From NCBI GenBank assembly GCA_023525715.1, contig CM042011.1:3992066-4056065 (forward strand): a stretch of DNA of 64,000 nt, in the 5' to 3' direction. The translations under genes were made by a program, and so were the position numbers. Shown here piece by piece: positions 37,701 through 53,600 of the stretch (its first letter is position 1; each line of letters starts with the position of its first letter). Source of the DNA: Cichorium intybus. Lineage: Eukaryota > Streptophyta > Magnoliopsida > Asterales > Asteraceae. The notes under the pieces are model-generated. The model ran no database searches. It saw only the letters and a program-made list of their open reading frames with translations, and was not told the origin of the DNA.

Positions 37701-38300
37701 AGCCCAACCAACTACTTGTTAATTGTTGGTCTAAAAGGTCCTTAAAGTGTTTATTTTTTGTCCTTTAAGGGAATAAAGTCTAGTTTTATCTATTCATTAA
37801 GTTCTCTCAGCAGGTTCCAGGTTAAAAGTTAAGAATAATGACATTGTAGCGCTATTAACTTTCATTGATAATATTGTTATTATTATTATTAATTTTTTAT
37901 TTTCGGTATTTTTTGTCCGTTATTACTATTTTTTTTTCATTTTGTTATTACATTAGTTACTTCATTTTCCTTATACATGTTATACATCAGCTACTTTATT
38001 TTAACCGACGTTTTGGTGATGAGAGAGTTTATTTCAGACATAATTGATAAAAATATTATTTTTATTCACTTTGGTCGGTATCAATGAAATACATTCCCTT
38101 CATACATATACATATATGTTTGAATAATTTATATGTGTATGTAATCTTTTATTATTCTTTTATTATCCTTATTATGATTTTTTAATTTAGGTGTTATTTT
38201 TCCTCCTAATTTTCAATATATTTAAATTTATTTATTTTTATTATGATTATATTTAAGATTCCATTTATTATACATATACAAATAAATAATAGTAATAATC
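37701..38300. other. T-rich spacer, no gene seen
   Basis: AT-rich sequence with poly-T and ATT runs. The open frames are low-complexity. Confidence 0.5.
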
Positions 38301-38401
38301 ATGTGTAACTATGTGTAAGTGCAAGTGTATGTGTAAGTGTAAGTGTATGTATATATGTATGTATATGTATATATATGTAACTGAAAGTAAATCATCATAC
38401 A

Positions 38402-39005
<604 letters not shown>

Positions 39006-42000
39006 CACTACTAGAAAAGGGGGTTAATACCTACCAGAATTAGTGACGGAAATTTTTCGGTAGGAAATTGCCTACTTTTTTCTGACGGAATAGTGACGAT
39101 AGTCTCCAACCCTAATATCACAGACGAAGTACCAACGGTTTAGCGACCAAAGTCTAAGTGGTCGGTATTTAGTCGGTATTTCCTACGGAATACCTACGAA
39201 AATTCTAGGTTGTCACTAAATGGTAAGTAATACGTCGGTCATCAGTGACGGATTACCTACCAAAGTTTGTTATTTCTTATTTTTCGAGGCCTAAACAATG
39301 TTTTTTCAACTTCATTTTTATAACATCTTTATTATACATGTATGTGTATGTATGTATGCCTACATGTGTCAGCCTATTCAAAATATCATGTACTTATACA
39401 CATTATAATGTTAAATGACTAAATGAGTGATTACTTTCGAACATGTAAATGTTTATATGTATGTAGATGTTATGTATAATTTGGGAAAAAATGAATTAAC
39501 TGATGTATAATATAAATGTTAAGAAAATGAAGCTAAAAAAACATCGTTTAGTCATCGAAAAATAAAAAATAACAAACTTTGATAGGTAATCCGTCACTGA
39601 TTACCAACCGAGTACCAACCGAATAGTGACCGATGAGCTTTCTGGTGGGTATTTAGTCGGTATTTCCTATGGAATACCGACGAAAATTTTCAGTTGTCAC
39701 TAAAGGGTAAGTAATCCGTTGGTAATCCGTGACGGATTACCTACCAAATTTTGGTTTTTCTTATTTTCCGAGGCCTAAACGATGTTTTTTCACCTTAATT
39801 TTTTTAACATCTTTATTATACATGTATGTGTATGTACACATGTGTGTGTGCCCACATGTGTCAGCTTATTCAAAACATCACATACTTCTACACATTATAA
39901 TGTTAAAGGACTAAACGAGTGATTACATTAGAACGTGTAAATGTTTATACATATATAGATATTATGTATAATTTGGGTAAAATGAAGTAACTAGTGTATA
40001 ATGTAGTTGTTAAAAAATGAAGCTACAAAAACGTCGTTTAGTCATCGAAAAATAACAAATAACAAATTTTGGTAGGTAATCCATCACTAGATTTCCAACC
40101 GAATAGTGACCGATGAGCTTTTTGGTCGGTATTTAGTCGGTATTTCCTACGGAATACTGACGAAAGTTCTTAGTTGTCACTAAAAGGTAAGTAATCCGTC
40201 AGTAATCAGTGACGGATTACCTACCAAAGTTTGTTATTTCTTATTTTTAGAGGCTTAAACGATGTTTTTTCCGCTTCATTTTGTTTACATCTTTATTATA
40301 CATTAGTTGCTTTATTTTTCCCAAATTGTACATGATATTTATATACATACAAACGTGTGCACATTTAAAGGTAATTACTCAACTGTCACGCTAGTGACTC
40401 GCGACTTTTGCAATATTGATAATAACAAAAGTGTAATATATCAAAAGTTATTAAAAAAATTTTAAAAAAAAACATAAACAAAAAAAGAACAAAATAATAG
40501 TTTCAAAAATATAAGATTTAATCTAAAACTTGCATTTATAAGGATGTAAGTTAAAATATTTTATATTGATGGTTTTAATAACATGTAAAAAAACATGATA
40601 TGAACAAAACCATAATAAAAAAAAAATATGGAGTCGAATTTATTTTAAAACAATATTTAATGTGTGTAAATATATTTGTCCACGAAAATTATAGGTTACA
40701 ACGTTACTAGATTTTATTTCAAAATTTCCATTGTCTTTCAACTCCCCCTTCTAGTTCAACCCTTTGAAAATTTTCATTTCCCCCTCCTCTCTCCCGCTCC
40801 CAAAGTTGCTGAAAATTTCGTTTGCCCTTTCCCCCTTAACATCACCCCCCCTTTATCTACACATATTCCATACTCTTGCTTGAAGAAAGTCGCAGTCATC
40901 AATCACCAAGTTGTCGTCGTCGCTGCTTCCCTTCACTAGTCCGGTTATCACCAGCGTCCAACTCAATACCATTTGTCAATCGCCGGCCTTCTTCTCTAAT
41001 TGGAGCCACCCTTGCACAAAGCGACAGCCCTGCCCTAGCGCCGACCCCAAACGGACATCCCGCCTGGAACCGGCCGTTTATGCTTCACTTATCCGGCGGG
41101 TGTTTGAATGGTTTGAAGTCTTTCTCGAAGCTTTTGATTTTTTCATGAATGGTTGAAATTTTATTGCTGTAAAGGGTAAATTTATTGTTAAAATTAGTTA
41201 AGTTTCTAGCTGAAGAACGATGGCGCGTAGAATATGTTCGATGAAATGTCTGAACCAAAAAATTTAATTGCATTTAAGGTCAACTTGGAATTTTTGTTTC
41301 GTCCACCACCTGCTTGATGAAATTCCTCAAGGAAAAAGAAACAACAAAGAGTTGCTAGGCTTGCTTTCAATTATTTCAAATTGCTTTTTACGTGTCATTC
41401 CTCAATTATTTTAATCAAACATTCCTCAATTATTTTAATTGCTTTTTATGTGTCATTCTTTTTAGTACCCTTGGCTACGCACGCTAGAACAGCCATTGTA
41501 GCTATTAAATCTGCGAGTCAGAAGAGCCAGAAAGCAACATCTTTAACTTTCTCCGAGGTTTGTCGGTTTCTTGATTATGCGTTCATTTACACCATCAGTA
41601 CTTGCATATAGTTCGTTTCTGACATCCTCAGTTTCCTTAAAATGCAGATATACCACAAAGTCTTCATGAACAATATCCTTGGTTTGTTTGTTCTCATCTT
41701 AATCATATACTTTCGCGGCTTGACATGGCATTTATCGGTTGAGATTCTAGTTGTTGGAATGGTTTGTAGCACAATGGGGCTTCTCGCAATTCTTAGTTTT
41801 GTATTGAAAAACAATTGTAATTTTTATTTGAACAATTTTAGTGTATTAAACAACTATCGATTTACCTTTCGTTCGAACATGAATGTTATATGCTTATTGG
41901 TTTTTTTGCTGCATTTACGGAAAAAAATAGATTTTTTTTATTTTTATTTAATAATATTACCAACCGATTTGCGACAGAAATTTTGTCATATTTATATGGT

Positions 42001-42424
42001 TGGTATTTGGTAGGTAAACTGGTGGTCGGTATTTTGTAGGTAAATTGGTGGTCGGTATTCGGTAGGTAAATGGGTGGTCGGTATTTTGTAGGTAAACTGG
42101 TGGTCGGTATTTGGTAGGTAAATGGGTGGTCGGTATTTTGTAGGTAAACTGGTGGTTGGTATTTGGTAGGTAAATCGGTGGTCGGTATTTGGTCGCTAAG
42201 GAAAAACGATTGGTCAAACGTAGTGGCCGGTAGTCCGTAGGTGGTTACTGACGGAATAGTATGGTCGGTAATTCGTCACAAAGCTGTCAGTAATCGGTCG
42301 GTAAAATTTTCCCACCAGCCTTTTTCCTCCTTTCCAGTTCCGTCAGAAAACGGTCGGTAAACCGAAATACCTACCGAATAGTGACCAAATTCGTCGTCAG
42401 TACTACCCTAGTATTCTAGTAGTG
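39006..42424. mobile_element. Non-autonomous CACTA element inserted in a minisatellite
   Basis: The termini CACTACTAGAAAA and ..TTCTAGTAGTG, with a perfect 3-bp duplication GAA (39003-39005 and 42425-42427), sit inside the fourth unit of a minisatellite whose intact copies show the empty site. Subterminal repeats: a ~480-bp unit present about 2.4 times from 39160 to 40320 (start word 'ggtatttagtcggtatttcc'), and a 26-bp unit (GGTCGGTATTTTGTAGGTAA..) repeated about seven times at 42003-42195. No transposase ORF. The middle carries a captured host gene fragment. Length is 3419 bp. Confidence 0.92.
41445..41796 (+). pseudogene. Captured cation exchanger (NCL / Na-Ca exchanger family) fragment
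   Basis: Two exon-like blocks with splice borders: 41445-41557 (FYVSFFLVPLATHART.., ..ATSLTFSEV, then GT) and 41648-41796 after AG (IYHKVFMNNILGLFV.., GLTWHLSVEILVVGMV). Order and sequence resemble the transmembrane repeat after the EF-hand loop in plant NCL-type Na+/Ca2+ exchangers (residues such as PFA..ASELV, MNN.LGL). The usual acidic glutamate of the exchanger motif is replaced in this copy. It is a partial, probably non-functional copy carried by the CACTA element. The upstream CT-rich block 40740-41100 may be the same or another captured gene's leader. Confidence 0.65.
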
Positions 42425-43153
<729 letters not shown>

Positions 43154-43342
43154 CAATTACATAGGGCTGTCAAAAATGTACCGTAGAGAACCAACCAACA
43201 TGTTACCAACCGTACCAATAAAGTTGGTAGCCAACATGTATGGTAGCCAATATGTTTGGTTGGTAGTACCATACCAATTAAGCAATCTTGGTATGGTAAC
43301 GGTACAAAATTTTGAATACCACGGTTGTACCGTACCAACCAA

Positions 43343-43932
<590 letters not shown>

Positions 43933-44018
<86 letters not shown>
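43933..44018. repeat. (AT)n(AC)n microsatellite A16
   Basis: AT repeat (43933-44002) immediately after the Helitron CTAG, then a short (AC)n. Confidence 0.95.
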
Positions 44019-44393
44019 TGAATTTCAATTCTCCTATTTTTATGTTTTAAATAGGAGTAATAACTAACAAGTCACCCGCAAATGAATTACTAAAACAACT
44101 CTTAATACTAATTCTTTTTTCAAACAACACTAGATATTAAAATCAAACTAATAACACAAGCAACTAACACGTAAGCGATGATAAGTTAGGGAAAACAATA
44201 CTAAAATAAAAGTTTTTGGTATATACCAATACCAATTTGTACCAACCAAACTTGTTGGTAGCCAAATAAGTTGGTACCAATTATATTTGGTACGGTACTG
44301 GTAATTAAATTTTTGTGCCAATTATAATTGGTACGGTACACGGTATAGAAGAAAAAAGCCCGGTACCGTACCAATTCCACCCCTACAATTACA

Positions 44394-44792
44394 TGTATAC
44401 TTCCCCTCCATGGTGTTAAGGCCAACTACATTTATATTGTAATTTTCCTAAAACCCAATTGACTTTAAAATCTATGTTAAAACATGATATCCAATTAACA
44501 AATTGTGTCAAAGTTATGCACATGCAATATCACTGTCCAACACAATACAATTTTCTTAGGTCCACCGGTGTGCCGTTGCGACGTCCTGTCCGACGTGTGC
44601 GACGGCACAGTGAACACCCCCCCCCCCCAATGCGGTCAGCTCGCACTAAGGAGCCCGAGCGACGAATAGCGTTAGCCATTGGCTAACGGCTATTTTTTAT
44701 TATTTTTTTCTCAATTACCTCTATATATACATACACATCTCATATGTTTCTCATACACATCTTATAGACACACACATATATTATTATAAGAA
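44394..44792. other. Upstream region of a SANT-type pseudogene
   Basis: Contains a GC-rich patch (44560-44690) with 'gcgttagccattggctaacg', a C-run of about ten, and AT-rich leader before the ATG at 44793. It could be the 5' part of a decayed Harbinger-class element; TIRs were not identified. Confidence 0.35.
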
Positions 44793-45149
44793 ATGGATGG
44801 GTTGAAAAATAGAAACATTCATTGGGGATGGACTCAACAAGAAGAGACAGCTTTAACAACCGCCTTCATCAACATATCTGAAGACCATACGGTGAGAAAC
44901 AACCGTGGTTTCTGGGAACGTATAGCGGAATAGTATCACAGAATTTTGGGTGCAACACAATATCGGATTATGGATCACCTTCGCTTCAAATGGAGGCATA
45001 TGTCAGATAAATTTTATAAATTTTACCAAATTTACGTACCACTATCGGCGAACCGACAACCGGGGACCACCGATGCTGAGATCGTTGAGCAAGCCTTACA
45101 AGAGTATCGGATGACACACGGCACTGATTTCACGCACCATGATGCGTGA
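44793..45149 (+). pseudogene. Myb/SANT-like (GST T3-like, PIF/Harbinger accessory) ORF with internal stop
   Basis: Frame from ATG 44793: a trihelix/SANT-like domain (WGWTQQEETALTTAF.., NNRGFWERIAE) reaches an in-frame TAG at 44931-44933 and then continues open to 45149 (DHLRFKWRHMSDKF.., ..EYRMTHGTDFTHHDA). The layout matches the many plant proteins named glutathione S-transferase T3-like, which are really SANT-domain proteins derived from PIF/Harbinger transposons and bind DNA. They have no GST activity. About 118 codons, C-terminally short. A single nonsense codon makes it a pseudogene unless read through. Confidence 0.7.
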
Positions 45150-45708
45150 AATGTTGTCAAAAATTCACCTAGGTTTCGTTGATCGTAGTTAGCTTTTAAT
45201 TATCGTATTTTAGGTTTTAATTATCGTATTTTAGGTTTTAATTTATGGTATCAAGGATTTAAGTTATCGTGTACGGTTTTTTTTAATTTGTATTATAATG
45301 TAACTTTAGATTTAAATGAAGTATTTTATTTTGAAGCAGTTTTAAATTTTTTTAATTAAGTTTTTAAATTAAAAAACAAAAAGAAGTGAAAGGTAGTGAG
45401 AAGTTGGGAGGAAAGACAGAAGAAACTGAGGTGACATTCCAAAAGTAAAATCTACGAAGATCTCACTCCTGAAGACTTTAGTGATTTTTCAAAATTGTAG
45501 AACTCGGGAAATTTTTTGTTCAGGTTTATAATGGCGCTTTCTAATTATGGGTCATTTAATTATAAATAATTATAAGTTTATTTATATGAATTTAGACATA
45601 ATATTTAGAAGTCCATAAGGGCGTAAATTCTTTACTTTTTATTTGTAACTTTTTTTTGAACAAGGAAATTTTATTATAGTTAGCAAGATGCGAGGGGGCT
45701 TTTCTTTG
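45150..45708. other. AT-rich interval, no gene seen
   Basis: Short tandem 'aattatcgtattttaggttt' repeats follow the pseudogene. The rest is featureless. The last 40 bp ('gatgcgagggggcttttctt') are the first unit of a ~75-bp tandem pair split by the next element. Confidence 0.5.
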
Positions 45709-45717
45709 TATTTTTAA

Positions 45718-46846
45718 GGGTAAATTGCATAAAAGTCATTAAGTTTTCTAATTTTCTTGATTTTGACACTGCATTTTTAGCTTTTGCAATTAAGTCATTA
45801 TGTTTTCAGAAAAGTTGCAATTAAGTTATTATGTTTTCCAAAAACATGCAAAAATGACCATATGACCGGATGGTAACAGGTTACCAGGTCATATGGTCAG
45901 ATTTGCAATTTTTCAGAAAACCTAATGACTTAATAGCAAAAATAAAACATAGTGTCAAAATCAAGAAATCTAAAAAAGTTAGCGACTTTTAGGGTTTATT
46001 TCATAAAAAACCCTAAATTTTCAACTTTTTTCTGTTTAAACCTAAAACTTTATTTTTTTTTTCCAAAAAAACTTAAATTTTGGAGAAACTTTTTAATTTA
46101 TCCCCCTAACCGGTTTTACAGGTTATACATACTTTTTTTCAGAAAAAACCCTAAACAAAGCTCGTATGCAAAATATACAGCTATTATAAGAAAACAAGCC
46201 AGTGTAGCGAAATATCTGAACATATTCAAACAAAAGTCAGTAAAGCAAAGTTGTAGTATTACTTACGACCTTTCTAGGGATATAAAGTTCGTAAAATTTG
46301 GACATCGTCTATGAAAGTTATGTCAATTACAAAAACGAAGAAACATTTTTTTGTTGAAAAAATCACTGAAATTGAGGGTTTTTTCCCGAAAAAAAAAAAA
46401 GAAATTAGGGTTTTTTCTGAAAAAAAAAAAGTATGTATAACCTGTAAAACCGGGTTAAGGGGATAAATTAAAAAGTTTCTCCAAAATTTAGGTTTTTTTT
46501 GAAAAAAAAAATAAAGTTTTAGGTTTAAGCAGAAAAAAGTTGAAAATTTAGGGTTTTTTATGAAATAAACCCTAAAAGTCGCTGAGTTTTTCAGATTTCT
46601 TGATTTTGACACTATGTTTTATTTTTGCTATTAAGTCATTAGGTTTTCTGAAAAATTGCAAATCTGACCATATGACCTGGTAACCTGTTACCATCCGGTC
46701 ATATGGTCATTTTTGCAACTTTTTGGAAAACATAATGACTTAATTGCAACTTTTCTGAAAACATAATGACTTAATTGCAAAAACTAAAAATGCAGTGTCA
46801 AAATCGAGAAAATTGGAAAACTTAGTGACTTTTATGCAATTTACCC
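45718..46846. mobile_element. Foldback Mutator-like element
   Basis: Starts GGGTAAATTGCATAAAAGTC and ends with its reverse complement, with a perfect 9-bp target duplication TATTTTTAA (45709-45717 and 46847-46855). The inverted arms are each about 440-480 bp, leaving only about 200 bp of unpaired centre. The two similar ORFs on opposite strands are the same arm read from each side, not genes. The insertion split a ~75-bp tandem duplication. Confidence 0.9.
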
Positions 46847-46855
46847 TATTTTTAA

Positions 46856-48865
<2,010 letters not shown>

Positions 48866-49342
48866 AAAGCCCTTTTTTTCTCCTTCGTGCATTCTGCTTC
48901 ACATAGGTTTCCTGCTCGCCATGTGTTTATTCTGTGAAACGTCGCATCTTTCCAAATGGTTCCACACCCTTCGATTTCATTTATCCTGAACCTCTCATTG
49001 TTAATTAGACTCGAACAATCTCCAAATCACCGAGATCATGAGTTACAAACCAACGTAATTACATTACACATTTACATCCCTCCTCTCAGACGGTCGTACT
49101 TACCCTCTTTACGAGGGCATATTTGTTCCAATTCTACCCATACCGCCTCAACCCCTCTCAAAATTTCGGAGTCAGACAACCTCCGATTATGATTCGACTC
49201 CGATTACAGCATCTGAGGACGCCACAACACACCGTTCAAGTTCGACTCTCCTGGTTCCACTTATCTTCACACACACTGTATAACCAATTTATGTACAGGG
49301 CGTATTTGATGTAACATCGCTTACTCATGGAGAAACAAATTG

Positions 49343-49594
49343 TGTTGGAATCCTAAGTGTCAAGTGGATACTTTTGATCCACCAACCAATTGTCAAGTGG
49401 ACAATTGATATCTAGATATTATAGCAAGCAAGTTGGTTTCTATGATATATATATATATGCAGTGTACTATCAAAGAAAAATACACCAACACATAGCAATA
49501 TACACACATATATGTATTTGGTTTTTGAGTGATATTTCCAATTAATCAAAGAGTTATTTTGATATATTTGTGTTTTATACAATTGTGATCTTGA
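49343..49594 (+). repeat. 5' LTR of the copia element
   Basis: 252 bp, starts TGTTGGAATCC. Preceded by target duplication AATTG (49338-49342). It differs from the 3' LTR only by one extra TA in a short (AT)n. The end is placed by the duplication and the primer-binding site. Confidence 0.92.
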
Positions 49595-49596
49595 AT

Positions 49597-49608
49597 TGGT
49601 ATCAGAAC
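49597..49608 (+). other. Primer-binding site of the copia element
   Basis: TGGTATCAGAAC, two bases after the 5' LTR, complementary to the 3' end of initiator tRNA-Met (canonical TGGTATCAGAGC, one mismatch). Confidence 0.85.
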
Positions 49609-49645
49609 AAGATTACGAAGCTGTGAAAAATCATACCCGTGAAAT

Positions 49646-50311
49646 ATGTCAGAAGGAGCAGGAAGCTTGGGTGGTGCTGGTCCAGATCAAACACGAATCA
49701 AGGAGGTCGGAACCACTTCGGTTTCTTGTCCGATGTTGAATTCCACTAACTACACGGTATGGTCCCTGCGAATGAAGATAGTTCTAAAAATTCATAAGGC
49801 TTGGACAGTGATTGATCCAGGAGAGGAGAAGAACGAAGAGAAAGATTACCTAGCCACGGGTTTAATCTATCAAGCAATTCCCGAAGCTTTGATTATGCAA
49901 ATCGGCGATATCGATTCTTCCAAGGTCCTGTGGGAATCAATCAAAGCTCGACATGTTGGAGCCGATCGTGTGAAAGAAGCTCGACTCCAAACCCTAAACA
50001 CAGAGTTCGATCGATTGAAGATGGGAGAAACCGATTCAATCGATACCTTCGCCGGAAAATTATCGGAAATTTCTTCAAAATCATCGGCCCTAGGAGAAGC
50101 AATTGGAGAATCAAAGATGGTGAAAAAGCTCCTAAAATCAGTACCTAGAAAATTCATTCACCTCGTAGCTTCTCTTGAACAGCTCCTCGATTTGAACAAG
50201 GTAGGTTACGAAGACGTTGTTGGCCGATTGAAGGCGTATGAGGAAAGGATTCGGGGAGACGAGGCTGGAGAAGAACTGAATAGGGCTTTGTTCACCCGTG
50301 GCGGCGGATGA
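49646..50311 (+). pseudogene. copia gag, prematurely terminated
   Basis: 221 codons with the copia gag (UBN2/Retrotran_gag type) pattern: SCPMLNSTNYTVWSLRMK near the start and a coiled, charged C-terminal half. It stops at TGA (50309-50311) at the beginning of a Gly/Ser-rich linker. The same frame continues gag-like beyond the stop as far as an eight-G run at 50369-50376. After that run the linker and zinc knuckle are readable in the pol frame instead. So there are two lesions: one nonsense codon and one homopolymer frame change. In intact copia elements gag and pol are in one frame. The start is the first ATG after the primer-binding site. Confidence 0.85.
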
Positions 50312-50628
50312 TCGACCGGCGGAAGGAGCGGCGCCGGCGGTAGTCACGGCTCACAAGGAGGATCGATCGGGGGGGGAGCTCCTCTTTTTCGTCCGACAGA
50401 AGCAGCGACACAAGATGGGGAAGAAAGGGGGCTGAAAGCGGGTTTAATCAAAGGGGTTCCGGGTCCGGGTCGGGTGGCTCCAATTCGGGCGGATCCGGGT
50501 CAAATAATGGGTCATGGTCCAATTCCCACAAGCCCAAGCCCAATTCCAATAAAAACAAAGCTAAAAATCAACCCAATTCGAGTTCTGGCTCAAATCAAAA
50601 CGCGAAAAAGGATTTATCAAAAGTTATT

Positions 50629-50670
50629 TGTTATCGATGTGATAAACCGGGCCACTACGCATCAAAATGT
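50629..50670 (+). other. Zinc knuckle of the copia element
   Basis: CYRCDKPGHYASKC, a CX2CX4HX4C nucleic-acid-binding knuckle, in the same frame as pol and upstream of the first Met of the pol frame. This shows that the pol frame is open upstream of 50698 and that the ATG there is not the natural start. Confidence 0.9.
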
Positions 50671-50697
50671 CCGGATAGAATTCAAAAATTCCAAGAA

Positions 50698-53600
50698 ATG
50701 AATTTTGCCGAACAAGATGATGCCAATGAAACCGTATTTTTACATGAGACCGTATTTTTGAACGAAGAGAAGGTGATACCATCTAGATACAATTCACAAG
50801 AAAATGATGTGTGGTATTTGGATAACGGAGCGAGTAATCACATGACGGGAAATCGCTCATTTTTCTCCGAACTCGACGAAGGAATAACCGGAAAAGTAAA
50901 ATTTGGCGATAATTCGAGTGTCGCGATCAAAGGAAAAGGCTCAATAATTTTCCAGGGAAAATCAGGCCAACAACGTTTGATAACGGAGATTTATTTCATT
51001 CCGGATCTGAAAAATAATATTTTCAGTCTCGGTCAAGCAACTGAAGCCGGGTGCGATATTCGGATGAAAGATAACTATTTGACGATGCATGATGCTGACA
51101 ACTGCTTATTAATGAAGGTACAAAGAACTTCAAACCGCCTTTATAAAATACAGTTACCTATTGGAGTACCTACTTGCCTTCATTCAAGATTAAGTGAAGA
51201 CACGTGGCGTTGGCATGCAAGACTTGGGCACATCAATTTCGAGTCTATGAAGAAGATGTCCAAGAATGGTCTAGTCAAAGGGTTACCACATTTTAACAGT
51301 GAAAATCAATTATGTGAGTCTTGTTTGGTGGGCAAGCAAACAAGAAAGTCATTTCTATTAATGACGACGTACAAAGCAACACGACCATTGGAGCTAGTTC
51401 ATGGTGATTTATGCGGTCCGATAACACCGTCAACGAAGGGTCAAAATCGGTACATTTTCACACTAATTGACGATTTTTCACGGTATATGTGGATTTTTCT
51501 CTTAAAAGAGAAAAGTGAGGCGTTTTTACACTTCAAGAAATTCAAAGCTTTGGCGGAGAATGAGCTCGGAAAGTCTTTGAAGGTGTTTCGAAGTGATCGA
51601 GGAGGTGAGTTTACTTCGCTCGAATTTAATTCCTTTTGTGATATAAATGGAATTAAACGCCATCTTACCGCCCCATATACACCACAACAAAATGGTATTG
51701 TGGAACGAAGAAACAGAACACTTATGGACATGACACGAAGTATCATGAAGACAATGCATGTTCCAAACTATCTATGGGGAGAAGCGGTAACACACTCCAC
51801 AAACCTGATCAACCGTGTTTACACAAGAGTACTTGGTGATACAACTCCGTACGAGAAGCTGTATAAAAGAAAACCTAATTTGGAGAACGTACGCATCTTT
51901 GGGTGTCAAGCATATGCAAAAGTTGAACCAGTGAATCTCAAGAAGTTGGATGCAAGATCAAGACCACTAGTTCATCTTGGTTCTGAACCAGGTACAAAAG
52001 CCTATCGTTTATTTAATCCAACAACACAAAAAATAATCGTGAGTAGAGACGTTATTTTTAATGAAACCAAAGGGTGGAATTGGGTTAACGAAGCTACACC
52101 CGACAATGAAGAACCAGGAACATTCATAGTACCATGGGATTTACCGGAAAATATGGCGAACAACAACCAAGAAAACGATGTAAACAATGAACCGATTGAA
52201 TCAGACCATGAAATTGAAGACGGAGTACAGGTTCAAGACATTGAGCAACCAAATCCGGTCATCAACACCCAACACCGAAGGTATACAAGACAAAGGAATC
52301 TTCCAATTCGATTACGAGATTATGTACTTTATGTTGATGACATTGAAGAACTTCTCCTAGCAACCAATGACGAGCCGGTTACGGTTGAAGAGGCGAAGAA
52401 AGAATCACAGTGGGTTAAAGCCATGAATGCGGAAATCAATTCAATCAACAAGAATAATACGTGGACTCTCGTAAACAAGCCTATGGGGGTAAAGGCAATT
52501 GGACTCAAATGGGTGTTCAAGCTGAAGAAAAATGCAGATGGCACCATAAACAAATACAAGGCAAGGTTGGTTGCTAAAGGGTACGTGCAACAACCTGGCA
52601 TTGATTTCCAAGAAGTATTTGCTCCAGTAGCTCGAATTGAAACCATCAGGTTTCTCATTGCCTTAGCCGCTACTAATGGATGGGAGCTTCACCACTTGGA
52701 TGTCAAAACGGCTTTCTTACATGGAGAGTTGAAGGAAACCGTTTATGTGTTTCAACCGGAAGGCTACATAAGGAAAGGCGAAGAGCACAAGGTGTATCGT
52801 CTTTTAAAAGCGTTATATGGCCTTAGACAAGCACCAAGAGCATGGAATACGAAACTTGATGGGATTTTGAAGGGAATGAAATTTCACAAGTGCATGAAAG
52901 AACCATCGGTGTACCGGAAGAACGAAGAATCTAACTTGCTAATTTTAGCAATTTATGTTGATGACTTATTTGTTACAGGTACAAATTTGAACATGATCAA
53001 AAGGTTCAAATTTGACATGTCCAAGAACTTCGAGATGTCTGATCTTGGAAGATTAACTTACTACCTGGGCATTGAAGTCAAACAGGATGAATCGGGGATT
53101 ACTATAAATCAAGAAGCATACGCTCGACGCATTCTGAAGGAAGCCGGTTTACATGATTGCAATCCGACCCACATTCCGATGGATCCAGGAACAAAATTGT
53201 CAAAGGCCGAAGATGAACCCGAAATCGACCCAACACAATATCGAAAGGTGGTAGGATGTCTTAGATATCTCTTGCAAACAAGACCCGATATGGCATACGC
53301 GGTTGGAGTTATTAGCCGATATATGCAGAATCCAAGAGAATCACATGGTAACACAATCAAACACATCCTAAGGTACTTACGTGGAACAACGGGATACGGA
53401 ATCAAGTACGAGAGGATGGGACAAAAACGACTTATTGGTTACAGTGATAGTAGTCATAATGTTGATCCAGATGACGGAAGAAGCACAACTGGTCACATCT
53501 TCTACTATGGGTCATCTCCGATAACCTGGTGTTCGCAAAAGCAAGATACCGTTGCTTTATCATCTTGCGAGGCAGAGTTCATGGCAGCCACCGCGGCTGC

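Noticed and set aside
45952..46612. Two similar ORFs on opposite strands (about 110-120 codons)
   Set aside because: They are the two arms of the foldback element read from opposite sides, rich in Phe/Lys from A/T runs. Not a gene pair.
51441..51759. Minus-strand ORFs inside copia pol (also 52329, 53109, 53698)
   Set aside because: Antisense shadows of the pol reading frame.
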